From positions 1-9,774 of the forward strand of contig JACOZU010000020.1 in the NCBI GenBank assembly GCA_016181165.1: DNA of 9,774 nucleotides, written 5' to 3'. The notes under the pieces were generated by a model, which worked only from the letters and a program-made list of their open reading frames with translations, was not told the DNA's origin and did not search any database. Below are positions 1 to 5,993 of this stretch, in pieces. The translations under genes and the position numbers were made by a program. The DNA comes from Candidatus Woesebacteria bacterium (GTDB taxonomy: Bacteria; Patescibacteriota; Microgenomatia; UBA8517). Positions within the stretch are counted from its first letter, which is position 1, and each line of letters opens with the position of its first letter.

Positions 1-31
1 GATACCCAACGTATCCGAAAATTCCGCACAT
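1..31 (-). CDS. glmS: Glutamine-fructose-6-phosphate aminotransferase, N-terminal fragment
   Basis: Only the first ten codons are inside the window; the rest lies beyond position 1. They read MCGIFGYVGY. A Cys directly after the initiator Met, in the context CGIxG, is the N-terminal nucleophile of class II glutamine amidotransferases, and the YVG continuation is typical of GlmS rather than PurF or asparagine synthetase. GlmS converts fructose-6-phosphate and glutamine to glucosamine-6-phosphate, the first step towards UDP-GlcNAc. The ATG at 31 has no recognisable Shine-Dalgarno sequence; the bases just upstream are AT-rich. Its position after murA and yvcK supports the assignment. The identity rests on ten residues plus context. 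Confidence 0.83.
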   Translation of the reverse strand, partial: MCGIFGYVGY

Positions 32-37
32 AAATTT

Positions 38-66
38 CTTATAAAGAAGTGTTTTGGGGTTGTTGA
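38..66 (-). promoter_or_regulatory. Candidate proximal glmS promoter (leaderless type)
   Basis: On the minus strand TCAACA (66-61, four of six matches to TTGACA), a 17-bp spacer and TATAAG (43-38, five of six matches) precede the glmS ATG by six bases, so transcription would start at or next to the start codon. If real, glmS has its own promoter and the RNA upstream could be an independent transcript. The match is moderate and lies in AT-rich DNA, so chance occurrence is possible. Confidence 0.33.
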
Positions 67-103
67 TCAGATTTTTCTTTGTATTCCAAATTACTTTGAA
101 ATT

Positions 104-135
104 TTAGAAAAATCATTACGGTGCTCAACACACCG
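104..135 (-). terminator. Terminator-like hairpin at the end of the structured RNA
   Basis: On the minus strand CGGTG (135-131) pairs with CACCG (123-119) around a seven-base loop; two further A-T pairs extend the stem after one mismatch. A run of five T follows at 112-108, six bases beyond the core stem. The gap before the T-run and the short stem make it weaker than a classical intrinsic terminator. It could instead be a structural hairpin of the glmS leader. Confidence 0.35.
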
Positions 136-300
136 GAAGGTTTCCGCAGATACTTCCTGAGCTGGTCTCAGAAGTCCGATTGTCCTTCGACTCCTTTTGA
201 GTCGCTTAAGGACCCTTCTTCCTCGTATCCCCACTTGGCTTTAAGCTTCGCGGGGCCACACGCTCCTTACTTAAAAGAACCACTAGACACTTCTTAGTGT
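108..300 (-). ncRNA. Unidentified structured RNA between yvcK and glmS (leader or independent ncRNA)
   Basis: A strong promoter just upstream predicts a transcript starting near 300. Reading the minus strand, visible helices are: ACACT/AGTGT at 300-287; a CCCC/GGGG helix closing 255-229; a very strong hairpin at 213-182 (AAGGAC/GTCCTT plus GAGTCG/CGACTC separated by a 3-base bulge, about 12 bp); a TGAG/CTCA plus CTTC/GAAG hairpin at 174-153; and a final hairpin at 135-119. No convincing coding frame occupies the stretch. Its location before glmS suggested a glmS ribozyme. A piece like the ribozyme's GACGAGG is present (ACGAGG near 226-221), but the conserved GCGCC at the cleavage site and its GGCGG partner are not seen, so I do not call it. 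It also lacks recognisable motifs of RNase P RNA, tmRNA, SRP RNA or 6S RNA. It may be a cis-regulatory glmS leader or a standalone RNA of about 190 nt. Confidence 0.55.
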
Positions 301-306
301 AAAGCG

Positions 307-336
307 ATTATATAGCTCTTTCTTATCCATAGTCAA
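307..336 (-). promoter_or_regulatory. Sigma70-type promoter for the structured RNA / glmS leader
   Basis: TTGACT (336-331), an 18-bp spacer and a perfect TATAAT (312-307) on the minus strand predict a start near 300. The -35 lies only seven bases after the yvcK stop codon, and no terminator separates it from yvcK, so upstream transcripts could also run through. The start falls exactly at the first predicted hairpin of the RNA, which supports the promoter. Confidence 0.75.
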
Positions 337-342
337 ACAGTT

Positions 343-1347
343 TTATTTTAGACCCAAAATAGTGAGAGCCAATTTTTCAGGATCGTGGCGAAGAAGATGT
401 TCCTTTTTTAGATATCGCGATATTTGGCCTCGAACAATCTTCACTTTCGGTTCCAGCTTCAAGATTTTCTTATCATCAATTTCCACCAGATTCTGTCCCT
501 CGCCTTTATAAATTTCCAATATTTCTGAATCTAAATGGTTAACGTTTACAACCACGTAATCGAGTCTCCCGGGAGCGTCTAAATAAAACAAGAATGCTTT
601 CAAAAAATCCGAAGCTCTGTAAGAATCTGTTTCACCCGGCTTTGTGGCGAGATTGAGTACAAATATAAGTTTTGCCTTTGATTTAGCTACTGCTTCTTTG
701 ACTCCATCCACCAGTAAATGCGGTAAAACACTGGTATATAAATCCCCGGGAGAAAAAATGATTTTATCGGCACCCTTAACTTGGTCCAAAACGCTTGGAT
801 TAGCATCCGTCCTGGTGTCAAAATAAATTCGCGCAATTTTGTCGGCACGATCGTAATTTTTATCCTTTGCCCTAACGTCAATATCGCTTTCGCCCATTAT
901 CACATTTCCTTTGACGGTTTCGGCAATAAGAGTCACGTTGGTAATACCAACCGGCATCACTTTAGCCCGAATCCTGAAAAGTTCTCTTTCAGCTTCAATA
1001 CCCCTATCCTGACCTTTATAAATATTCTCGAGTCTTGCCGTCAGCAAATTTCCGAAGGAGTGGCCTTTGAAGGGTCCGACCAGGTCAAAAAGTCTGTCAT
1101 CAAAAAGCCTTTGAGCAACCATTCTTTGGGCCTCATCCTCCATTAGGGCCAGAATGCAGCGCCTAATATCTCCAGGGGGCAAAACCCCCAGCTCCGTACG
1201 AAGTCTGCCGGAGCTTCCGCCGCTATCCCAGGAGCCGGCAACGGCCGTTATTAAACTATTTTGATTGAGCTCCCTCAGGCCGCTTAAAAGATGAAACTGC
1301 CCAGTCCCTCCACCGAAAGTAACAATCCTCTGTTTATATTTGCTCAT
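343..1347 (-). CDS. yvcK: YvcK/GlmR family UDP-sugar-binding regulator (CofD-like fold)
   Basis: The 334-residue product has the family's hallmarks: FGGGTG near residues 11-16, DSGGSSGRLR at 41-50, GVLPPGDIRRC at 54-64, HSFGNLL around 96-102, PGDLYTSVLP near 200-209 and NLATKPGET near 232-240. Length is normal. The fold is shared with CofD (2-phospho-L-lactate transferase), but bacterial YvcK proteins bind UDP-GlcNAc and are needed for wall synthesis under gluconeogenic growth; in Bacillus subtilis the protein (GlmR) stimulates GlmS. The gene overlaps the end of murA by 14 bases and its ATG is preceded by an AAGAG-like ribosome site, indicating co-transcription and coupling. The usual partners rapZ and whiA are absent, while glmS follows downstream. 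That it regulates GlmS here is inference from context. Confidence 0.93.
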   Translation of the reverse strand: MSKYKQRIVTFGGGTGQFHLLSGLRELNQNSLITAVAGSWDSGGSSGRLRTELGVLPPGDIRRCILALMEDEAQRMVAQRLFDDRLFDLVGPFKGHSFGNLLTARLENIYKGQDRGIEAERELFRIRAKVMPVGITNVTLIAETVKGNVIMGESDIDVRAKDKNYDRADKIARIYFDTRTDANPSVLDQVKGADKIIFSPGDLYTSVLPHLLVDGVKEAVAKSKAKLIFVLNLATKPGETDSYRASDFLKAFLFYLDAPGRLDYVVVNVNHLDSEILEIYKGEGQNLVEIDDKKILKLEPKVKIVRGQISRYLKKEHLLRHDPEKLALTILGLK

Positions 1348-2614
1348 CAGAGCTCTTTTTAACTATCTTGGCCCCCAAACCCTTAAGTCTTTCCTCCAGC
1401 TTTTCGTAGCCTCTTTCCACCATTTCAATGTTGGCAATTTCGCTCTCCCCTTCTGCGGCCAAAGCGGCCAAGACCAGCGACATTCCGGCCCTGATATCTT
1501 TAGAATAAAGAAAATCCCCCATCAGGCGCGTCGGGCCGCTAACGATTACTCGGTGGGGGTCGGCAATCAGAATATTTGCTCCCATGGAAATTAAATCGTC
1601 CACGAAAAACATCCGCCACTCATACATCCAGTCGTGGCAAAGAATCGTTCCAGCTGTCTGGGTCGCTAAAACGATAAAGGGGCTCATTAAATCTGTTGGG
1701 AAGCCCGGCCAGGGGCGGGTTTGAAACTTTCTTTTTTTGGCTATCAGTTTTGAAGGAAGTATTTCGAGTTTCGATTCCCCCAATTCTTTGGATTCAACGC
1801 CCATATTTTTAAGGTAAGAAAGAATCATTTTGTAGTGTTCGGGAACATAATCTTCAATGACGACATTACCTCCTGTAATTGCGGAGGCTATGGCAAAAGT
1901 TCCACCTTCTATATAATCCGGGGAGACTTTGTGTTCGCAACCGCTCAACTTTTTCTTGCCTTCTATTTGAATGGTTCCCGTTCCCGCACCCGCAATCTTT
2001 CCTCCCATTTTGACGAGAAATTCGGCCAAATCTTTTATGTGCGGTTCGCTGGCGGTATCCTCGAGTCTTACGGGCTCGGTTAAGCCGGAAGCCAACATCA
2101 TGCCCATTTCAGAAGCGGTCACCGAGGCCTCTTCCAAGAAGATATTTTTGGCTTTCTTTTTCTGCCACTCGAGTAAATATTTTCCGTTTTCCCTTTTTAC
2201 CTCAATTCCTATCGCTCGCATCATTGAAAAGTGGGTATCAAGAAGCCTCTCGCCTATTTGGTCTCCCCCGGGAGGAGTAACAACGGCTTTGCCGAAACGG
2301 GCAAGAAGAGGGGCCGCAAGAACGACCGAAGCTCTTATTTTTACCGAAAGGGCGGGGTCAATCTCATATGAACTAAGTCCCGCAGGATCGATGACCAGTG
2401 AGTTTGTTCCTTTGCCTGTGACTTTTGCCCCCAGCTTCTCGACAAGCTCAACCATCACGGCTACATCCTGAATAATAGGAACGTTGGTTAGGCTCGTCGG
2501 CGTCTCGGCCAAAAGGGCCGCCGGAATAAGTTTTAGAGCCGAATTCTTATTTCCGGTTAACTTTATCGTCCCTTTCAGCTTATTTCCGCCGGTAACAATA
2601 AATTTTGACACCAT
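1334..2614 (-). CDS. murA: UDP-N-acetylglucosamine 1-carboxyvinyltransferase (MurA)
   Basis: MurA transfers enolpyruvate from PEP to UDP-GlcNAc, the first committed cytoplasmic step of peptidoglycan synthesis. The 426-residue protein is of normal length and has GNKNSALK at 21-28 (Lys23 and Asn24 of the active site), IRASVVLAAPLLARFG at about 93-108, GFPTDL with catalytic-base Asp308, and the C-terminal DIRAGMSLVLAALAAEGE and RGYEKLEERL blocks. In the mobile loop the usual Cys (E. coli Cys115) is replaced by Asp118: the loop reads PPGGDQIGER, and the conserved Arg follows at 123. Such Asp-type MurA enzymes (Mycobacterium, Chlamydia, Borrelia) are active but insensitive to fosfomycin. The segment after the catalytic Asp (HDWMYEWRMFFVDDL) differs from the commoner ETVFENRF pattern, as seen in divergent bacterial lineages. 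The ATG at 2614 lies 27 bases after the ftsI stop and has no clear Shine-Dalgarno sequence. It overlaps yvcK. Confidence 0.95.
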   Translation of the reverse strand: MVSKFIVTGGNKLKGTIKLTGNKNSALKLIPAALLAETPTSLTNVPIIQDVAVMVELVEKLGAKVTGKGTNSLVIDPAGLSSYEIDPALSVKIRASVVLAAPLLARFGKAVVTPPGGDQIGERLLDTHFSMMRAIGIEVKRENGKYLLEWQKKKAKNIFLEEASVTASEMGMMLASGLTEPVRLEDTASEPHIKDLAEFLVKMGGKIAGAGTGTIQIEGKKKLSGCEHKVSPDYIEGGTFAIASAITGGNVVIEDYVPEHYKMILSYLKNMGVESKELGESKLEILPSKLIAKKRKFQTRPWPGFPTDLMSPFIVLATQTAGTILCHDWMYEWRMFFVDDLISMGANILIADPHRVIVSGPTRLMGDFLYSKDIRAGMSLVLAALAAEGESEIANIEMVERGYEKLEERLKGLGAKIVKKSSDEQI

Positions 2615-2618
2615 GTGT

Positions 2619-2647
2619 ATTTTATCACGAAGTGTATATTCTCACGA
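2619..2647 (-). promoter_or_regulatory. Candidate murA promoter with extended -10
   Basis: In the ftsI-murA gap the minus strand carries TGATAAAAT (2627-2619), an extended -10 (TGn plus TAAAAT), four bases before the murA ATG. TCGTGA stands 17 bp upstream as a poor -35 and is a direct repeat of the TCGTGA overlapping the extended -10. Transcription would start inside or at the start codon, slightly too close for a standard leaderless start. Weak evidence; murA may simply be read through from ftsI. Confidence 0.27.
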
Positions 2648-4354
2648 TTCGGGCTGGATTGAGAAATACGGGAATAGGTCTTTGGCAATTGAATACCATA
2701 AGGGGGCAGCCGTTTCTGATGCCCAAGGAGAGGTTTGAGGCTCTCTTAAGGTGACGAGCATAATAAATTTAGGATTGTCGCTCGGAGCAAAACCGATAAA
2801 AGAAGCGATTGTTTTTTCCTCGTCGTAGTGACCGGATATTGGAATCTGGGCCGTGCCGGTCTTCCCGGCAACGCTAAATCCTTTGAGGTGGGTCCACTTA
2901 GCCTCCCCCTCTTTTGCCGCCAAGACCATCATCGCCGTAATTTCTTTGGCCGTCTCATCCGAAATAACCCTTTCCCCTATTTCGGTCTTGATCTTCTCTT
3001 CCCAGCTCTCTCCCAAAAGTTTATCGACAACCTGGGGTCTGACCACTCGGCCACCATTGGCAATGGCCGATACCGCTTTAATCATTTGAATCGGGGTGAC
3101 GGCAACTCCCTGACCGAAAGAGGCGGTGGCTAAATCGACAATATTCCACGTTCCCCTTTCTCTTAGGCGGGAAGAGGCTTCTCCTTGTAAATCAATCCCG
3201 GTTAGACCCCCGATACCAAATCTGTCCAAATAATCGTAGAGCGTCTCCGCCCCAAGGCGAGAACCAACAAAAGTCATGCCGACGTTATCTGAATGGACAA
3301 TTACATCAACTATGGTGGAATCGGGCCGGTATTCCTTATTCCAGGTTTCGATGGTGTATTTGTCAACCTTAAGTGGGCCTGCGCAAATGTCACATTTGGT
3401 ATCAGGCTCAACCGCTTTGGCGTCCAAAGCTGCGGCCATGACCAGAACCTTAAAAACCGAGCCTGGTTCGAAAGAGTCGGAGACGGCCGGGTTTTTGAAA
3501 AAAGAATCGCCGAAATCGTAGTAGGTTTCGGGGTCATAAGAAGGGTAGGAGCTCATCGCCAAAATTGCCCCGGTTTTGGGGTTCATGACAATTCCCGTTC
3601 CACCGGCTGCTCCGTATTTTTCCATTCCTTCAAGAAGTCTCTTTTCAAGCAACCGCTGAACCGTTTTATCGATGTGGGTTAGTAGGTCCACCCCGCCGAT
3701 GGCCGTAATTTCACTCGAATCCCCGAGAAGAATGGGCACCCCCACGGCATCTTTTTCCAAAGCTTCAAAGCCGGGTTTCCCCGATAAAGATAAATTGTAG
3801 TAGCCTTCGAGTCCGAAATAACCCACATCTCCCCCTTCTTCGTTTTTGCCGACGAATCCCAAAAGGTGGGCGGCGGAGGATGCCTCCGGATAAACCCTGT
3901 CCTCCTGAATTTCAAATCCAATGCCGCTGAGCCTTAGGGCTTCGATATTTTTCTTGACCGGGGCTGGCACCTTCTCCTTTAAGGCAACCCAAACAACTTC
4001 CTTTTTGGAAAGAAGTCCTTCGAGCCTATCGATTTCAACCAAAAGAGAGTCTCGGTCGCTGACGTCGGGGACGAAAAAGGGCGCCAAGGCTTCGGCAATT
4101 TTCTTGGGTGAGTCGGTTAAGTGGGGAAGTTCGGCGTAGACCCTAAAAGCTTCGCCCCTGGCCGCCAGCCAGGTGCCGTCCTTGGCCAAAATGTTTCCTC
4201 TGGGGGCCGAAAGAAGCTTGCCCGATTGGTACTGGGCCCTTGCTTGCGCCGCCAACTCCTGACTTTTAATTATCTGCCAGAAAAAAAGTTTTGCGCCGAG
4301 GGCGAGAAAGGCTGTAAGAAAAACCAGGGTAACAATCTTAAGCCTCGTATTCAT
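2642..4354 (-). CDS. ftsI: Class B penicillin-binding protein, septal transpeptidase FtsI-like
   Basis: The 570-residue product cross-links peptidoglycan at the division septum as a membrane-anchored D,D-transpeptidase. One N-terminal membrane segment spans residues 7-27, followed by the PRGNI motif near 51-55 and the pedestal-domain motif GLEGYYN near 181-187. The transpeptidase signatures are complete: SVFK at 299-302 (nucleophile Ser299), SDN at 355-357 and KTGT at 498-501. No PASTA repeats follow, so it resembles FtsI rather than SpoVD/PBP2x. The start MNTRLK was chosen because it gives a normal short cytoplasmic tail and begins four bases after the ftsL-like stop; the open frame upstream of it runs through ftsL coding sequence. 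A CDIC pair of cysteines at about 321-324 in the transpeptidase domain is unusual. Position in the dcw order favours FtsI over the elongation protein MrdA. Confidence 0.92.
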   Translation of the reverse strand: MNTRLKIVTLVFLTAFLALGAKLFFWQIIKSQELAAQARAQYQSGKLLSAPRGNILAKDGTWLAARGEAFRVYAELPHLTDSPKKIAEALAPFFVPDVSDRDSLLVEIDRLEGLLSKKEVVWVALKEKVPAPVKKNIEALRLSGIGFEIQEDRVYPEASSAAHLLGFVGKNEEGGDVGYFGLEGYYNLSLSGKPGFEALEKDAVGVPILLGDSSEITAIGGVDLLTHIDKTVQRLLEKRLLEGMEKYGAAGGTGIVMNPKTGAILAMSSYPSYDPETYYDFGDSFFKNPAVSDSFEPGSVFKVLVMAAALDAKAVEPDTKCDICAGPLKVDKYTIETWNKEYRPDSTIVDVIVHSDNVGMTFVGSRLGAETLYDYLDRFGIGGLTGIDLQGEASSRLRERGTWNIVDLATASFGQGVAVTPIQMIKAVSAIANGGRVVRPQVVDKLLGESWEEKIKTEIGERVISDETAKEITAMMVLAAKEGEAKWTHLKGFSVAGKTGTAQIPISGHYDEEKTIASFIGFAPSDNPKFIMLVTLREPQTSPWASETAAPLWYSIAKDLFPYFSIQPES

Positions 4355-4358
4355 CGGA

Positions 4359-4646
4359 TTAAGGGAGTTTGGCGACGGCCTCTTCCTCGGTGATGTAAAT
4401 GATTTTTTCGGGTCTAATAAATCCCAGGCTTTCGTAAGTATTTTCAAATTGGGAGAGGGAAGAGGCAGAAACGAGTTCGGCCCCAAGTCTTTGATTCTCT
4501 GACCTAAGGGCCGCTTCTTGACTCGTCAGGAGCGAGAGTTCAGCCCCCGATGAGGCCATCTCGACGGTCGTTACGATCGACGCCGCCACTAAAGGTATCG
4601 CCAGTATCCAAACGATAAACTTATTTTTAGATTTTACCCTTTTCAT
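4359..4646 (-). CDS. ftsL: FtsL/DivIC-like small division protein
   Basis: A 95-residue protein with a short basic cytoplasmic tail (MKRVKSKNK), one membrane segment at about 10-28, an extracytoplasmic stretch with coiled-coil character at about 34-66 and a tail containing LGFIRPEKIIYI. This architecture, and the position between rsmH and ftsI, are those of FtsL, the bitopic divisome protein that works with FtsB and FtsQ to activate FtsI/FtsW. FtsL sequences are poorly conserved, so identity rests on topology, size and context rather than motifs. The ATG at 4646 overlaps the end of rsmH by 20 bases and lies four bases upstream of ftsI's start region at its other end, suggesting tight translational coupling. 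A DivIC/FtsB family assignment is the main alternative. Confidence 0.75.
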   Translation of the reverse strand: MKRVKSKNKFIVWILAIPLVAASIVTTVEMASSGAELSLLTSQEAALRSENQRLGAELVSASSLSQFENTYESLGFIRPEKIIYITEEEAVAKLP

Positions 4647-5514
4647 ATTTTTGCAGAACCCAAAGTTCGGCACTCCTTGCCCTGGGATTTTTCTTTATTT
4701 CATCTTCCCCGGGCCTAATCGGTACGGATGTCAAAATTTTCCCCGTTCCTTCTTCCTGACACTGGTGAAAAAAATCCAAAACTATTTTTTCTTCACCCGA
4801 ATGAAACGTAATCACCAAGAGCTTTCCGCCTTTTTTAAGACAGGCCAGTGCCTTGGGAAGAGCTTCATTCAAGTTCTCAAGCTCGGAATTGACTGCCATT
4901 CTTAGGGCCAAAAAGGGAAGCGTTGCCGGATTTAAATCCTTCTTTGACCTCACCCTTTTGGCAATCCTCAAAAAATCTTCGACGGTCGCAAACGGTTTTC
5001 TCTCCCTTTGCCCAACCACCCTACTCGCTAAAAATCTGGATTGGGAGGGTGTTAAAACCTTAGAAAAAAGGGCCGTCAGTTGGTCGGCTCTCAACCCGTT
5101 AAGAAGGTCAGCGGCGGTCACTGCCTGTGAGTTAGCATCGATTCTCATGTCCAGGGCCGCTTCGGGGTACCCAAAAGAAAAACCTCGTTTTTCCCCCATG
5201 AGCTGTAAGTTTGAAACTCCTAAATCAAAAAGAACCCCATCGACCTCTCTAAAATCTTCTCTAAATGCAATGACCTCAACGTCTTTGAAGTTGCCGTAAG
5301 TGAGCTTTGAGGACCCCAATAAGCGCTTCGCGGCTTCCTCCAGCATTTCTCTGTCTAAATCAATTCCCAGGACGTTTGCTCCAGCTTTAACCAGTCCCAG
5401 CGTATGACCCCCCGTGCCTACTGTTGCGTCGATAATCCGAGCTTCTTTTAAAGGTGCCAAGACGCTAGTTACCTCCTGTACCATCACCGGCTCATGGTAA
5501 TCATCTTTTTTCAT
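4627..5514 (-). CDS. rsmH: 16S rRNA (cytosine-1402-N4)-methyltransferase RsmH (MraW)
   Basis: RsmH methylates N4 of C1402 in 16S rRNA with S-adenosylmethionine and is the usual second gene of the dcw cluster. The 295-residue product has YHEPVMVQEV at 6-15, the SAM-binding DATVGTGGHT at 29-38, acidic GIDLD at 50-54, FDLGVSNLQL at 96-105, LDMRID at 121-126, ALRMAVNSELENLNEAL from about 203, TFHSGEEKIV at 236-245 and NPRARSAELWVL at 276-287. The last two correspond to the family's SFHSLEDRIVK and NPRARSA blocks; HSGEEK is a mild deviation. The ATG at 5514 was chosen because it places HEPV at the family's usual position; it overlaps the 3' end of mraZ by 14 bases. A longer frame upstream is only mraZ DNA read in another phase. 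Confidence 0.95.
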   Translation of the reverse strand: MKKDDYHEPVMVQEVTSVLAPLKEARIIDATVGTGGHTLGLVKAGANVLGIDLDREMLEEAAKRLLGSSKLTYGNFKDVEVIAFREDFREVDGVLFDLGVSNLQLMGEKRGFSFGYPEAALDMRIDANSQAVTAADLLNGLRADQLTALFSKVLTPSQSRFLASRVVGQRERKPFATVEDFLRIAKRVRSKKDLNPATLPFLALRMAVNSELENLNEALPKALACLKKGGKLLVITFHSGEEKIVLDFFHQCQEEGTGKILTSVPIRPGEDEIKKNPRARSAELWVLQKYEKGKI

Positions 5515-5938
5515 TCTTTGCCAAATTTTCAAGATATTCTTTTGTCGTTTTGGCCAAACTCTCTGATTTTTCGTCCCAAACGGATTTTGGCCAAACCTCA
5601 ACCCGATCGATAAGCCCGACAAAAATCGTCTCTTTTTCCAACTTGGCGTAATTGAAAAGAATTTCTGGAATGACTATCCTTCCTTGCTCGTCGGGTTCGA
5701 CCTCAAAGGCCGACCCTAAAATAAAACGCTCGATATCTCTGACCCCCAAATCAAAAGCTCTTTTATCGCCCGTTAAGCGAACCGATAATTTATCCCAGAA
5801 ATCCGAGCTGACCAAAATTAAACAATCTTCGTACCACTTGGCCAAGACCGGATTTTCTCCAAGTTCTATTAAAAATTTTTTAGGTACGGCGACGCGTCTG
5901 GCGTCACTTAATATTCCCAAGTAGCTGCCAATAAGCAT
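5501..5938 (-). CDS. mraZ: MraZ transcriptional regulator of the division/cell-wall cluster
   Basis: The 145-residue protein has the two tandem AbrB-like half-domains of MraZ. The second is textbook: DEQGRIVIP at 83-91 (DXXXR motif), then LFNYAKL and VGLIDRVEVWPKSVWDE. The first is degenerate: SDARRVAVP at 11-19 has Ser where the first Asp of DXXXR is expected. MraZ forms ring-like oligomers that bind tandem short repeats in its own promoter and usually represses the cluster. Three TGGT boxes at 10-bp spacing occur in the promoter 30-60 bases upstream, which fits autoregulation. The start MLIGSYLG matches the family's MFxGxY beginning. The ribosome site is weak (AAGAA close to the ATG). The gene overlaps rsmH by 14 bases. 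Confidence 0.95.
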   Translation of the reverse strand: MLIGSYLGILSDARRVAVPKKFLIELGENPVLAKWYEDCLILVSSDFWDKLSVRLTGDKRAFDLGVRDIERFILGSAFEVEPDEQGRIVIPEILFNYAKLEKETIFVGLIDRVEVWPKSVWDEKSESLAKTTKEYLENLAKNEKR

Positions 5939-5969
5939 AAGTTCTTGGGCAGTTTAGGCTCAAAGTGTA

Positions 5970-5993
5970 ACCACTTTTCACCACTATACACCA
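5970..5993 (-). promoter_or_regulatory. MraZ operator: three TGGT boxes with 10-bp period
   Basis: The minus strand carries TGGT at 5993-5990, 5983-5980 and 5973-5970, exactly 10 bp apart, with similar flanks (ATATGGTG, ATAGTGGTG, AAAGTGGT). The arrangement resembles known MraZ-binding repeats: TGGGN boxes with 5-bp spacers in E. coli, and AAAGTGG repeats at 10-bp period in Mollicutes. The first box overlaps the predicted -10 and the others cover the predicted transcription start, a good placement for repression. Neither a fourth box upstream nor one downstream is visible. Confidence 0.7.

Noticed and set aside
108..300. glmS ribozyme
   Set aside because: Right genomic position and an ACGAGG piece like the ribozyme's GACGAGG, but the conserved GCGCC around the cleavage site and its pairing partner GGCGG are not found, and the geometry does not fit the double-pseudoknot core. 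Left as an unidentified RNA.
108..300. RNase P RNA, SRP RNA, 6S RNA or T-box
   Set aside because: GAGGAAGAAGGGTCC only loosely recalls the RNase P GAGGAAAGUCC block and no ACAGAA partner follows. CCGGAAGG on the plus strand recalls the SRP tetraloop but the conserved flanks are absent. The ends do not pair as in 6S RNA. No T-box GGGUGGNACC motif.
1971..2471. 166-codon open frame on the plus strand inside murA
   Set aside because: It is antisense to a clearly conserved murA, has no recognisable motifs and no ribosome site; the low stop density follows from the codon use of the real gene.
4355..4486. N-terminal extension of FtsI
   Set aside because: The extra 44 residues are read from within the ftsL-like gene and would put an odd Pro/Ser-rich tail before the membrane anchor.
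5515..5622. N-terminal extension of RsmH
   Set aside because: The frame stays open into mraZ, but the family begins just before HEPV and the extension is mraZ coding DNA in another phase.
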